Source of the DNA: Rhodanobacteraceae bacterium
Lineage (GTDB): Bacteria; Pseudomonadota; Gammaproteobacteria; Xanthomonadales; SZUA-5
Assembly: GCA_016713135.1 (NCBI GenBank)
Contig: JADJPR010000010.1
Location: 124,001 to 188,000, forward strand
Length of the DNA: 64,000 bases
Direction of reading: 5' to 3'
Shown: positions 54,879 through 64,000 of the stretch, in pieces
Numbering within the stretch: the stretch's first letter is position 1
Layout: the number at the start of each line of letters is the position of its first letter
The notes under the pieces: generated by a model
Seen by the model: the letters and a program-made list of their open reading frames with translations, nothing else
What the model was told of the DNA's origin: nothing
Database searches by the model: none
Translations under genes and position numbers: made by a program

Positions 54879-55477
54879 TCACGCAGTCCTCGCGCGCTCA
54901 GGGCCCTCGAGCCAGCGGACCAGATCGTCCGGCTGATCGAGATCGAATGCCAGCTCCGGTGCGTCCACCACCTGGCATTCACGGCAGTCCCGCAGCAGAC
55001 GGCGGGCACCCTGGTCGCCGTTCAGGCTGGCCAGCGACGCGCGCCAGGCGGCGGGGAATACCGCCGGTACACCTGCAATGCCGGCATATCCGCTGGCGAC
55101 GGGATGGCCGGGGTCGATACGCCAGCGCGACAGCAGCTGGCGCAGGTGGTCGGCTCTCAGCGCGGGCTGGTCCACGCCCAGGACCAACAGACCACCGGGT
55201 GCCGCGGCGCCGGCGCCGGCGGCCAGGCTGGCGCCCATGCCCGAGGCCCAGTCCGGGACCACCAGGCAGCGCAACGGCAGGCCGCAGAGGGCGTCGCGGC
55301 AGCGGTCGGCTTCGGCGCCCAGCGTCACCAGCAACTCGCTCGGCTCGCTGGCCAGAGCCTCCAGGGCGAGGTGCCGGATCAGGGCACGCCGGCGATCTGC
55401 ACCAGTTGCTTCGGCTGGCCCAGGCGTCGCGATGCGCCGGCCGCGAGCAGCAGTGCCGCGTGCGTCAGCTCAGCCAT
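54879..55477 (-). CDS. MobA-like nucleotidyltransferase (MocA/NTP_transf_3), frameshifted
   Basis: The N-terminal part from the ATG at 55477 reads MAELTHAALLLAAGASRRLG and QPKQL, the nucleotide-binding signature of molybdenum-cofactor nucleotidyltransferases, but runs into a stop at GTGCCCTGA. Adding one C to that CCC run (near 55383) continues as LIRHLALEALASEPSELLVT into the rest of the domain (ASGMGASLAAG, GVDQPAL), giving 199 residues. Such enzymes attach CMP or GMP to molybdopterin. The start overlaps the XdhC stop, so they are one operon, as in MocA/XdhC sets. The homopolymer break suggests a sequencing error. Confidence 0.75.
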
Positions 55478-56390
55478 GCGCGAACTGCTGGGTCAGCCTG
55501 GCGGCGATCGCCATTGCCACCGCCTCCGGTCCATGTGCGCCCAGCGGCAGCCCAACGGGCGCCTGTAGCCGTGATCCCAGCTGCCCGCGGGTCGCGTCGT
55601 CCAGTTCCGCGAGCAATTCGTCGCGTCGCGCCGGGGGGCCGAGCAGACCGACCAAGGGCAGGGACGACCCCGCCAGCAGTTCCAGGCAGCGCTTGTCCTC
55701 GTCGAACAGGTGGGTGGCGCACAGCGCCGCGTCATAACAATCGATTTCGAGCCGGGCCAGGGCCTCGGCGGGGCGGGATTCGATGCATCGATCCGCAGCC
55801 GCGAGGCGGCCATCGGCGTGGTAGCGCAAGCGATGCTCGATCACATCGACGCGCCAGCCGAGCGTGCGTGCGAGTGCGAGCAGCGGCGGGGCTTCCGGGC
55901 CACCGCCGAGCAGCAGCACGCGTGGTGGCGGCGGGATGCGCACCCACTGCTCGGCTGCATGCTCATGGATCAGCGGACGCACGCCGGTGCAGTCGACCCA
56001 CAGGCTGCGGTGCTGCGCATCCGCCGCTGCCAGCGCGGTCAGCAGGGGGTGCGGCGCGGGCGCGGGCCACAGCAGTACTTCGGACGCGCCACGGCAGCCA
56101 CTCTGCGAGCCGAACCAGCGGTCGTCGTCGCCGCGGGTGTCGTACTGCCGGCGCTGGCAGTCTCCGCTCGCGAGTGCGACCTGCGCATCAACGACCAGTT
56201 CCGCTTCCAGGCACCCGCCGCTGATGCAACCGGCGACGAGGCCGTCCGCATCGATCAACGCCAGGGCGCCGGCCTTGCGATAGCTGGATCCCTGGGTGGC
56301 GATCACCAGGGCCACGGTCGCCGCCCGTGGGCGCGCCGCCCAGGCTTCGAGCAAATGACGCAGCGTGTGCTGGCGGGGATAGCTGTGCAC
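55470..56390 (-). CDS. XdhC/CoxI-family molybdoenzyme maturation protein
   Basis: The protein is 306 residues from a GTG at 56390, with GGAG five bases upstream. The XdhC_CoxI domain has VALVIATQGSSYRKAGALAL and GCISGGCLEAEL; a Rossmann domain follows (VLLLGGGPEAPPLLALA) with CATHLFDEDK. XdhC-type proteins insert or sulfurate the molybdenum cofactor of xanthine-dehydrogenase-family enzymes. No such oxidoreductase lies in the window. The MobA-like gene follows with an 8-base overlap. Confidence 0.85.
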   Translation of the reverse strand: MHSYPRQHTLRHLLEAWAARPRAATVALVIATQGSSYRKAGALALIDADGLVAGCISGGCLEAELVVDAQVALASGDCQRRQYDTRGDDDRWFGSQSGCRGASEVLLWPAPAPHPLLTALAAADAQHRSLWVDCTGVRPLIHEHAAEQWVRIPPPPRVLLLGGGPEAPPLLALARTLGWRVDVIEHRLRYHADGRLAAADRCIESRPAEALARLEIDCYDAALCATHLFDEDKRCLELLAGSSLPLVGLLGPPARRDELLAELDDATRGQLGSRLQAPVGLPLGAHGPEAVAMAIAARLTQQFAHG

Positions 56391-56438
56391 GGAGGCTCCG
56401 CAGGACTGCCGCCGAGCATAGCGGCCGCGCGAGGAGCA

Positions 56439-56635
56439 AGGCGAAGAGCAAAGATCGCGGGCGGAGCCCGCTCCCACGAGAGCGAGAAGGCGGAGAGCGA
56501 AGATCGCGGGCGGAGCCCGCTCCCGCGAGAGCGGGAAGGCGAAGAGCAAAGATCGCGGGCGGAGCCCGCTCCCACGAGAGCGAGAAGGCGGAGAGCAAAG
56601 ATCGCGGGCGGAGCCCGCTCTCACCGAACATCCGA
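56439..56635. repeat. four tandem 49-bp repeats with internal palindrome
   Basis: GATCGCGGGCGGAGCCCGCT recurs starting at 56453, 56502, 56551 and 56600, an exact 49-bp period, each with an inverted repeat GCGGGC-GGA-GCCCGC and a linker CACGAGAGCGAGAAGG. The last copy runs into the CTCTCACCGAACAT end of the following type I repeat. Confidence 0.85.
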
Positions 56636-56823
56636 TAACTCATTGATCTGAAGAGCAGTTTGTCCGCAAAGGACGCGAAGGACGCAAAGAAGAGCGGAAA
56701 CCGCTTTCGCTTCCTTTGCGTTCTTTGCGTCCTTTGCGGACAAGAAGAGTGGCGCGGGTCGCGAAGAAGTTCGATGCGCGAATAAGCGCACCGGCAGGGG
56801 CGACCGGGACTCTCACCGAACAT
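56625..56823 (-). repeat. type I repeat, inverted copy
   Basis: Read on the minus strand, this starts ATGTTCGGTGAGAGTCCCGG, continues through the conserved GTGCGCTTATTCGCGCATCG block and has the CGCAAAGGA/CTTTGCGTCC hairpin. It ends in a further GGTGAGAG. It is nearly identical to the copy at 9182-9386. Confidence 0.85.
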
Positions 56824-56857
56824 GTCGCAAAGCATTGACTTAGATAAGGTAAATTCG

Positions 56858-56940
56858 GAGGGCACGAGGGCACGCAAAGGCGCTCCTTCGCACCGAACCG
56901 GCTCTTGCGTGCCCTCGTGCCCTCGTGGCCTCGTGCCCTC
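56858..56940 (-). repeat. type II palindromic repeat, inverted copy
   Basis: GAGGGCACGAGGGCACG on the left and GTGCCCTCGTG units on the right flank a core that is the reverse complement of the one at 8446-8479 (CAGAGCCGGTTCGG and so on). A partial type I head follows at 56941-56992. Together with the preceding copy this is a second composite element. Confidence 0.8.
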
Positions 56941-57129
56941 CAGTTCGACGCGCGAACAAGCGCACCGCCACGGGCGACCGGGACTCTCACAACAGCGCCA
57001 AGCGTCAGCGACCATCGCGGGCACCGGCCAACTGCCAACCCGTTGGCAATCCTACGGTCAACCGCCCCCCTCCCCGCGCGTTAAAGGTCAGCAAGCCGGG
57101 CAATCCTGCCCGAGTCCACGAGGACCCCA
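56941..57129. repeat. partial type I head and upstream region of the next gene
   Basis: 56941-56992 matches the conserved head block of the type I repeat in inverted orientation (GCGAACAAGCGCACCG, GGGCGACCGGGACTCTCAC). The remaining bases to 57129 show nothing that I recognise apart from the ribosome site GAGGA before the ATG at 57130. Confidence 0.6.
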
Positions 57130-57441
57130 ATGAAGACCCACTACTTGGTAATGGCCCTGACGCTGTTGGCAGCCGCGAGCGCCCACGCCGGCACCCCGCG
57201 CGTCGACGCCCGGCAGGAGAACCAGGAAGCGCGCATCGACCAGGGCATCGCCACCGGCGAGCTGACACAGCGCGAAGCCAATCGCCTGGAAGCGCGCCAG
57301 CAACATATCGACAATGTCGAGGATCGCGCGCTGGCCGATGGCGTGGTCACGCGCCGCGAGAAGATCCGCCTGGAGGTCAAGCAGGATCGCAACAGCCGCG
57401 CCATCGCCCGGCAGAAGCATGACCGGCAGGATCGTTGGTGA
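57130..57441 (+). CDS. small secreted helical protein
   Basis: The protein is 103 residues with a signal peptide (KTHYLVMALTLLAAASAHA). The mature part has two similar charged helical units: RQENQEARIDQGIATGELTQ followed by EANRLEARQQHID and EDRALADGVVTRREKIRL. I recall similar small proteins in proteobacteria but no function. GAGGA precedes the ATG by six bases. Confidence 0.75.
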   Translation: MKTHYLVMALTLLAAASAHAGTPRVDARQENQEARIDQGIATGELTQREANRLEARQQHIDNVEDRALADGVVTRREKIRLEVKQDRNSRAIARQKHDRQDRW

Positions 57442-57466
57442 TCGGATCGCGAGGAGCTTGGCTCGC

Positions 57467-57590
57467 GTAGGCCGGAGTGCCGCATCGCGGCTCTCCGGCG
57501 CTCTGCCCGTGAGTCGCCGCGCGCGTCGACGGGCACAGAGACAGTCCAGCGCGTTGCCGGTGAGGCGCTTCGCGCCACACCGGCCTACGC
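57467..57590. repeat. REP-like palindrome
   Basis: GTAGGCCGGAGTG...GCGGC at the left pairs imperfectly with GCGCCACACCGGCCTAC at the right. It belongs to the same class as those at 24478-24547 and 44364-44446 and lies between a small secreted-protein gene and a convergent membrane-protein gene. Confidence 0.65.
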
Positions 57591-57618
57591 ATCGTCGCCA
57601 GACGCCAACGTTGTGGCC

Positions 57619-58629
57619 TCAGAAATCCTGCTCGTAGCGCACGTATGGCGTGCGGCTGAAGGCATCGGCTTCGTTGGCCTCGGCCACCGGCGAATTGCCC
57701 AGCCGCGGCGGATCCCCGCTGCTGAACAGGTTACGCGCGCCCACCGAGATAATGCCGGACCAGGGCGTCCGCCAGCTGACGCCAAGGTCCATGCTCGACC
57801 ACCAGGGGCTGACGCTTTCCATGCCCTTGCGGATCATCTGGGTGGCCATGTCGGCGCTGAAATCGCCATAGGCCAGGCTGAATTGGACACGCCCGATGTC
57901 CGGGCTGTTCTCCAGCCGCGGTAGCCGCGACATTGCCATCGCCACGCCGATGCGGGATTGCTCGGACAGCGACAACTCGCTGCCCAGGGTGAAAGTCTGC
58001 GCTGGCTCGCGGGCAACAGAGGCCAACGGCGCCATCGGCAGCGAAGGCTGCGGCATGCCGACCGTGGCGGCCGGCCCGAGCGAACCAGGCAGGACCCAGA
58101 TCGCCGGGCTTTCGCTGTAGCCCACGGTGAAACTGGCCTTGCCCACGCTGAGGGAGCCGGACACGCCGATGGCGGACTGCCCGCTTTGCGCCGCAAAACT
58201 CTCGCAGGCATCCGACTTCAGCGGCGCCAGCGGCGCCTGCATCAGGCTGCGGCAGGGGACGAAGTCGGTCACCGTGACCGCCGCCCCGAGGCCGATTTCC
58301 TCGGTCAGGCGCCATTGCGCCGTCGGCGAGACCGAGAAAGTTTCGTCGCCACCGACGTTTCCGCGGACCTGCGCCACGCCGAGCATGACGCTGCCCGCCG
58401 GTTCCGGCAGGAAGGGATTGGCGAGCAGCGAACCATCATTGTCGCCGAGCACGAACACCGGCACCCAGGTGCTGCCGTCCGCCTGCGGCCAGGGCGACGG
58501 GCGCGACTGGTCGTGGATCAGCACGGGCAGCGACGCTTGCGCGCCGTCGCCAACTTGCGCCCACACGGAGGTCGGTGCCAAGGCGGTTGCGATGGCGATG
58601 GCTGCATGCATCGATTTCAGTGCGGGCAT
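57619..58629 (-). CDS. outer-membrane beta-barrel-like protein
   Basis: The protein is 336 residues from the ATG at 58629, with GAGG 8 bases upstream and a signal peptide (IAIATALAPTSVWA). Repeating amphipathic strands (GSVMLGVAQVRGNV, LGAAVTVTDF, ASFTVGYSES, RVQFSLAYGDFSAD) and a C-terminal YEQDF, ending in Phe, fit an outer-membrane barrel. No family is recognised. Confidence 0.7.
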   Translation of the reverse strand: MPALKSMHAAIAIATALAPTSVWAQVGDGAQASLPVLIHDQSRPSPWPQADGSTWVPVFVLGDNDGSLLANPFLPEPAGSVMLGVAQVRGNVGGDETFSVSPTAQWRLTEEIGLGAAVTVTDFVPCRSLMQAPLAPLKSDACESFAAQSGQSAIGVSGSLSVGKASFTVGYSESPAIWVLPGSLGPAATVGMPQPSLPMAPLASVAREPAQTFTLGSELSLSEQSRIGVAMAMSRLPRLENSPDIGRVQFSLAYGDFSADMATQMIRKGMESVSPWWSSMDLGVSWRTPWSGIISVGARNLFSSGDPPRLGNSPVAEANEADAFSRTPYVRYEQDF

Positions 58630-58756
58630 CGGGGCTGCCTCGTCTTTTTCTCTCTGACCAGTCTCGGCCGGGGTGGTTCCCACAGTGCGCCGGTCTGGTC
58701 ATTCATTTTGGGCCAACGATAGCAGAATCCAAGTCCCGCCAGTTGGTTTCAACGAC

Positions 58757-59641
58757 TTACTGCGGTCGTTCCGGAGGATTGCCGGGTGCCGGCGGGTGGA
58801 ACAACTGTTCGATCTCGACCGGATCGAAGCGGTAGGTCATGCCGCAGAACTCGCAGACGACCTCGGCGTGACCCAGGTCATGGGCTGCGGCGAAGGCCTC
58901 GTCGCGGCCAATCCGGCGCAGCACGTCGGCGACCTTCTCGCGCGAGCAGCGGCAGCGCACGTGCAGCGGCAGCGGGTGGCGGTCGATGCGCTGGGTGTCG
59001 TGAAACAGTCGGTGCAGCAGGACTTCGCTGGGCGTGCCGACCAGTTCCTCGGGGCCGACGGTGCCGAGCAGGTGATCAACGCGGTTCCAGCCATCGGCGT
59101 CCACCTGCCCATGCCCGCCCTCGTCGGGCAGGCGCTGCAGCAGCAGCCCCGCAGCGTGTTGTCCGTCGCCCGCCAGCAGCAGGCGGGTAGGCAACTGTTC
59201 GCTCTGCGCGAAGTAGCCTTCCAGCGCTTCGCCCAGCGTCTCGCCGGCATGCGGCACGATGCCCTGGTAGCGCTCGCCGCGCTGCCAGGGCTCCAGCGTG
59301 ATCGCCAGCAGGGCACCGGCGGAAGCCGCGGCAAAGCCATGTTCGAAATCGACCGCACCCTCACGCGGCCGCGCGATGCCGCGCACATCGCCCTCGCTGG
59401 TGCACTCCACGTACATCAGTTCCAGGTCCGCGCCACCCTGCAACTGCAGCGACAGCCGTCCGTTGAACTTGATCCCGGTGATCAGCAAGGCCGATGCGCA
59501 CAAGGCCTCGCCCAGCCAGCGACCCACGGCCGGCGCGTAGGGCTGGTGGCTCAGGACTTCGCGGTACCCGGCGGATAGCCGCACCGCGGCGCCGCGGACA
59601 CCGAGTTCGGGGAGGACGAAGGCGTGGAGGAGTAGGTCCAT
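58757..59641 (-). CDS. hslO: 33-kDa chaperonin Hsp33
   Basis: The protein is 294 residues from the ATG at 59641; an upstream in-frame start would reach into low-complexity repeats. It has the Hsp33 N-terminal fold (LLITGIKFNGRLSLQLQG, ITLEPWQRGERYQGIVP) and the C-terminal redox zinc switch CRCSREK...VCEFCG (CxC and CxxC). The chaperone is activated by oxidation, when zinc is lost and disulfides form. Confidence 0.95.
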   Translation of the reverse strand: MDLLLHAFVLPELGVRGAAVRLSAGYREVLSHQPYAPAVGRWLGEALCASALLITGIKFNGRLSLQLQGGADLELMYVECTSEGDVRGIARPREGAVDFEHGFAAASAGALLAITLEPWQRGERYQGIVPHAGETLGEALEGYFAQSEQLPTRLLLAGDGQHAAGLLLQRLPDEGGHGQVDADGWNRVDHLLGTVGPEELVGTPSEVLLHRLFHDTQRIDRHPLPLHVRCRCSREKVADVLRRIGRDEAFAAAHDLGHAEVVCEFCGMTYRFDPVEIEQLFHPPAPGNPPERPQ

Positions 59642-59800
59642 GGAGCGGGTTGTGGGTTCTGGGTTGAGGGTTGTGGGCGGCAGAAGCTGGTGTGAGGGTT
59701 GCGGGCGCTGGCCTCGCTGCCCACAACCCACAACTCACAACCCACAACCGGCCCATGCAGCGACTGGAAGGCGCCGCTCCGAGGCGAAGTCGATAGCCCC
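59642..59800. repeat. G-rich inverted low-complexity repeats upstream of hslO
   Basis: GTTGTGGGTTCTGGGTTGAGG-like sequence at about 59648-59672 is complemented by CCCACAACCCACAAC at about 59720-59750. It recalls the GTGAGTGG inverted repeats at 24313-24668 in style. No gene is seen. Confidence 0.6.
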
Positions 59801-61618
<1,818 letters not shown>

Positions 61619-61862
61619 GGGAACTCAAGTCACAGCCGGAGCGGGCAACGCGCATCGCGCGACGCCAGGTTGGCAGTTGGGCAGGAAAGACGGGCGCGGA
61701 GTATAGCCGGATGGCAACCGAGCCTGGCGTCAGGTTGTTGGCGGGGGTTCACTCGCCGGCCAGCGTTGCGTGAGTCGCCGGTTCAGCCCATGTGGACGAG
61801 CTTGCGGCGCTCGCGGATCGCCTGAGTCGGATACCGATGGATCGGTGCGATCAGGCAGCGGA

Positions 61863-62906
61863 TCACGCGCCTCCCGCATGCGACGCGTCAACCAGCGGGC
61901 GCTCGCGGAACCAGAAGCTGAGCACGCGCTTCTCGCCGGCGAGCACCGGCATGCCGGCATGGCGCATGGCAGGATCGGGGCGCCCGTCGCGCAGGTTTCC
62001 GAAGACAAGCAGGCGATTGCGCGCGGCTGGCAGCTCGAGGCCCAGGCCGGGAAAGGCGGTGGACCCGCCCGTCACATCCTCGTTGAGGTACAGCAGCGCA
62101 GTGGTGATGCGTTGATTCAGCGGTTGGCGGCCGGCATCACTCGTTTGCGCCAGTGGATCGTGTTCTAGGCAGTCATGGTGCAGCCGGTACTCACCGCCCA
62201 CACGGTAGCGAAGCAAGTTGACCGGCTCGCAACAACGCCAGTCGCAAGCTGCGGTTTCCGCTACCGCCCGGAGTACTGCGGCGGCGACAGGATCCAGCAT
62301 CTGCCAATCGAGAACCGCCTGATCGCCGCGCCGGACGGGGTGAATCCGCCGTTGCCCGGTCAATGGATCGATCACATGCGCAGGTCGCAGCAGCGGCTGC
62401 GACAGTTTGTCGAGCCAACTCAAAGTCGACTCCGGCAGGAAACGGGAATACGCATGCACCTGGATCGTCTCGCCGGCGGGCCGCTCCGGTCGAGTGCGGC
62501 TCGTGCTGCGAAATTCGCGAATGGTGCTCAGCTCCTGCACCATCGCGCGATATCCGGCATCGGCGCGAAGCAGGTCGATGGCTTCGGCGAGCGCTGCGTC
62601 GGTGTCCGATGCGCGCAGGATCCGGATCGTTGCCAGGACCTGAGCCGAATTCGCCACATGTGCGCGGACTGCCGCCTGTGCGCGCTGCTCGGCGGCCGCC
62701 AACTGTCCGCCCTGCATCAGCGCCACCAACTCCAGTTGCGCTGCCGGCAGCAGCGCCTCGGACAGGCCGGCGTCGGCTGCGAGACCGGCCCAGAGCCGCG
62801 CCGAAGCGAGATCGTTGCGCTCGAAGAAGAACTTCGAAACCGCCAATTGGGCAGGAGGGTCTCCGCTTCGGGCACGCTCCAGCGCTGCGCTGATTGTCAG
62901 GGTCAT
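61863..62906 (-). CDS. 2-oxoglutarate/Fe(II) dioxygenase, prolyl-4-hydroxylase type
   Basis: The protein is 347 residues from the ATG at 62906; longer starts lack a ribosome site and add nothing conserved. The N-terminal half is helical TPR/Sel1-like (PPAQLAVSKFFFERNDLASA). The C-terminal half is a P4Hc domain with iron ligands His243 and Asp245 (RLHHDCLEHD) and His316 (AMRHAGMPV), and a 2-oxoglutarate-binding basic residue in GEKRVLSFWFRERP. It probably hydroxylates a protein or peptide; substrate unknown. Confidence 0.85.
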   Translation of the reverse strand: MTLTISAALERARSGDPPAQLAVSKFFFERNDLASARLWAGLAADAGLSEALLPAAQLELVALMQGGQLAAAEQRAQAAVRAHVANSAQVLATIRILRASDTDAALAEAIDLLRADAGYRAMVQELSTIREFRSTSRTRPERPAGETIQVHAYSRFLPESTLSWLDKLSQPLLRPAHVIDPLTGQRRIHPVRRGDQAVLDWQMLDPVAAAVLRAVAETAACDWRCCEPVNLLRYRVGGEYRLHHDCLEHDPLAQTSDAGRQPLNQRITTALLYLNEDVTGGSTAFPGLGLELPAARNRLLVFGNLRDGRPDPAMRHAGMPVLAGEKRVLSFWFRERPLVDASHAGGA

Positions 62907-63007
62907 GCGAGCCCACGCTACCTCGACTCGCAACATGATGCCATGTTGCATGGCCGGGACCACGCAGGAGCAGCAACCCGCCTCGCCGGCACGCCGCGAC
63001 CGATGTA

Positions 63008-63038
63008 CCCGCTGAACGCGCGGCGCGCGTGCAGCGGG
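63008..63038. terminator. GC-rich hairpin downstream of hutH
   Basis: CCCGCTG (63008-63014) and CAGCGGG (63032-63038) flank an inner perfect pair ACGCGCG/CGCGCGT. It lies eight bases beyond the hutH stop. There is no T run, so it is a weak terminator or a REP-like element. Confidence 0.4.
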
Positions 63039-63045
63039 CCAAGAG

Positions 63046-64000
63046 TCAGGCCAGCGCCGATCCCAGCGTCGCTTCCACCGCGCGCACCACCTCGCCCGAT
63101 TCGACCAAGGCGATGGCGGCGGCGATGTCCGGCGCGAGCAGGCGGTCGTGGGCCATGAAGGCGATGCCGCGGGTGCGCACCAGATCGAGCACGCTGGCGC
63201 TGGCCGCGGCGGGGCGCACGTCCTTGAGCTGCTTCAAGTCGGTCTGCAGGCGCTTGACGTCCTCGGCCAGGGCCACGCTTTCCTCGCTGGTCACCTGCGA
63301 CAGGTTGCGCAGCTTGGAGCGCAGCGCCTGCACGCCGAGGCTGGTCGCCAGGCTGTAGCTGGCACCCAGGATCTGCAGACGGAACTCCAGCGCCTGGGTG
63401 CCCACCAGCAGTTCCAGCGCGAGCACCTTTTCCAGGTCGCCGATCATCTCCAGCACATGACGCGCCTCGGTGGTGCCCATCGAGACGTGGTCTTCGGCGT
63501 TGGCGCTGGTCGGGACCGAGTAGACCGTCGCCGGGTGCGCCTTGGTCGCCAGTTCGTTGACCAGCGCCGCAGCGGTGTACTGCACGATCATGTGGCCGGA
63601 ATCGGTGCCGTCCTCGTTGCCGATCAGGAATGGCGGCAGTCCGTCGTTGGTGGCCGGGTCGACCAGCTTGGCCAGGCGCCGCTCGCTGATCGAGGCCAGC
63701 ACCGGGATTGCGCACTTGAGCTGGGTCAGCGCCAGCGCGATCGGCATGCCGTGGAAATTGCCGGCGGACACCACCGAATCCTGGTCGTCTTCCACCTCGG
63801 GGAAGATCAGCGGGTTGTCGGTGACCGAGTTCAGCTCGATCTCGACGATCTCGCGCACCCGCGCCAGGGTGTCCTTGACCGCGCCGTGCACCTGCGGCAC
63901 GCAGCGCAGGGAATAGGCGTCTTGCGGCTGCACCTTCTTGCCGCCGCGGAAAGGCAGGTTGCGGGTGTAGTGGCGCGAGCGCGCGCCGCGCTCGCTCTTG
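63046..64000 (-). CDS. hutH: histidine ammonia-lyase family, C-terminal part (5' end beyond window)
   Basis: The frame is open to the right edge, giving 317 C-terminal residues. It reads VQPQDAYSLRCVPQVHGAVK, NSVTDNPLIFPE, GNFHGMPIALAL and TSANAEDHVSMGTTEARH, closely like Bacillus-type histidine ammonia-lyase. The catalytic Ala-Ser-Gly cofactor segment would lie in the missing N-terminal part, so substrate (histidine or an aromatic amino acid) is not certain. It would release ammonia from histidine to form urocanate. Other hut genes are not in view. Confidence 0.8.
   Translation of the reverse strand, partial: KSERGARSRHYTRNLPFRGGKKVQPQDAYSLRCVPQVHGAVKDTLARVREIVEIELNSVTDNPLIFPEVEDDQDSVVSAGNFHGMPIALALTQLKCAIPVLASISERRLAKLVDPATNDGLPPFLIGNEDGTDSGHMIVQYTAAALVNELATKAHPATVYSVPTSANAEDHVSMGTTEARHVLEMIGDLEKVLALELLVGTQALEFRLQILGASYSLATSLGVQALRSKLRNLSQVTSEESVALAEDVKRLQTDLKQLKDVRPAAASASVLDLVRTRGIAFMAHDRLLAPDIAAAIALVESGEVVRAVEATLGSALA

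Overview
The window is high-GC DNA (well above 60 percent by eye) with dense, often translationally coupled genes on both strands. It looks like a gammaproteobacterium of the Xanthomonadales/Lysobacterales type. The cues are the mfd-csiV and rapA complement, a long TonB-dependent receptor beside an S9 peptidase, AcnD, TypA and Hsp33, a BlaI/M56 pair, and secreted proteins ending in a GFE-type motif. No tRNA, rRNA, CRISPR array or phage block was recognised. The taxonomic call is inference from gene content.

Layout. 1-6863 is an electron-transfer locus: an edge-truncated c-type cytochrome with at least 38 haem motifs in 47-residue repeats, a 24-haem cytochrome, a membrane cytochrome b-like protein, and a divergent membrane-anchored iron-sulfur/flavin oxidoreductase. 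6938-8316 is an M56 peptidase/BlaI pair. 8410-9390 is a noncoding array of an unusual repeat family that recurs, inverted, at 56625-56992 and in fragments elsewhere. 10722-16224 is a run of plus-strand genes: membrane protein, alpha/beta hydrolase, GNAT, a borosin-type peptide N-methyltransferase, a 93-residue candidate precursor, and a TPR-GGDEF protein. The methyltransferase/precursor pair is a probable split borosin RiPP system and is the main candidate for a novel system here.

16256-28859 holds an S9 peptidase, a TonB receptor, rapA, csiV (with a repeat lodged in its 5' end) and mfd. 28943-38501 has a glutaredoxin-like gene, a di-haem propeller protein resembling HzsA-related proteins, several secreted proteins and a winged-helix/TPR regulator. 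38881-41623 is a three-gene operon around an ATP-dependent ligase-superfamily nucleotidyltransferase with two unknown partners. 41764-54634 holds acnD, a YhhN-type protein, a large propeller-GGDEF sensor, a lipoxygenase with all metal ligands, an AlkD-like protein, and a beta-helix/LRV-repeat protein. 54879-64000 holds a broken MobA-like gene with XdhC, a repeat-rich spacer, small secreted proteins, hslO, typA, a 2OG-Fe(II) oxygenase and an edge-truncated histidine ammonia-lyase.

Four genes (9398-10653, 14532-16224, 28943-29297, 54879-55477) are each interrupted by an apparent single-base frameshift. At least one is a homopolymer shortening. The source may be an uncorrected long-read or metagenome assembly, so these may not be true pseudogenes.
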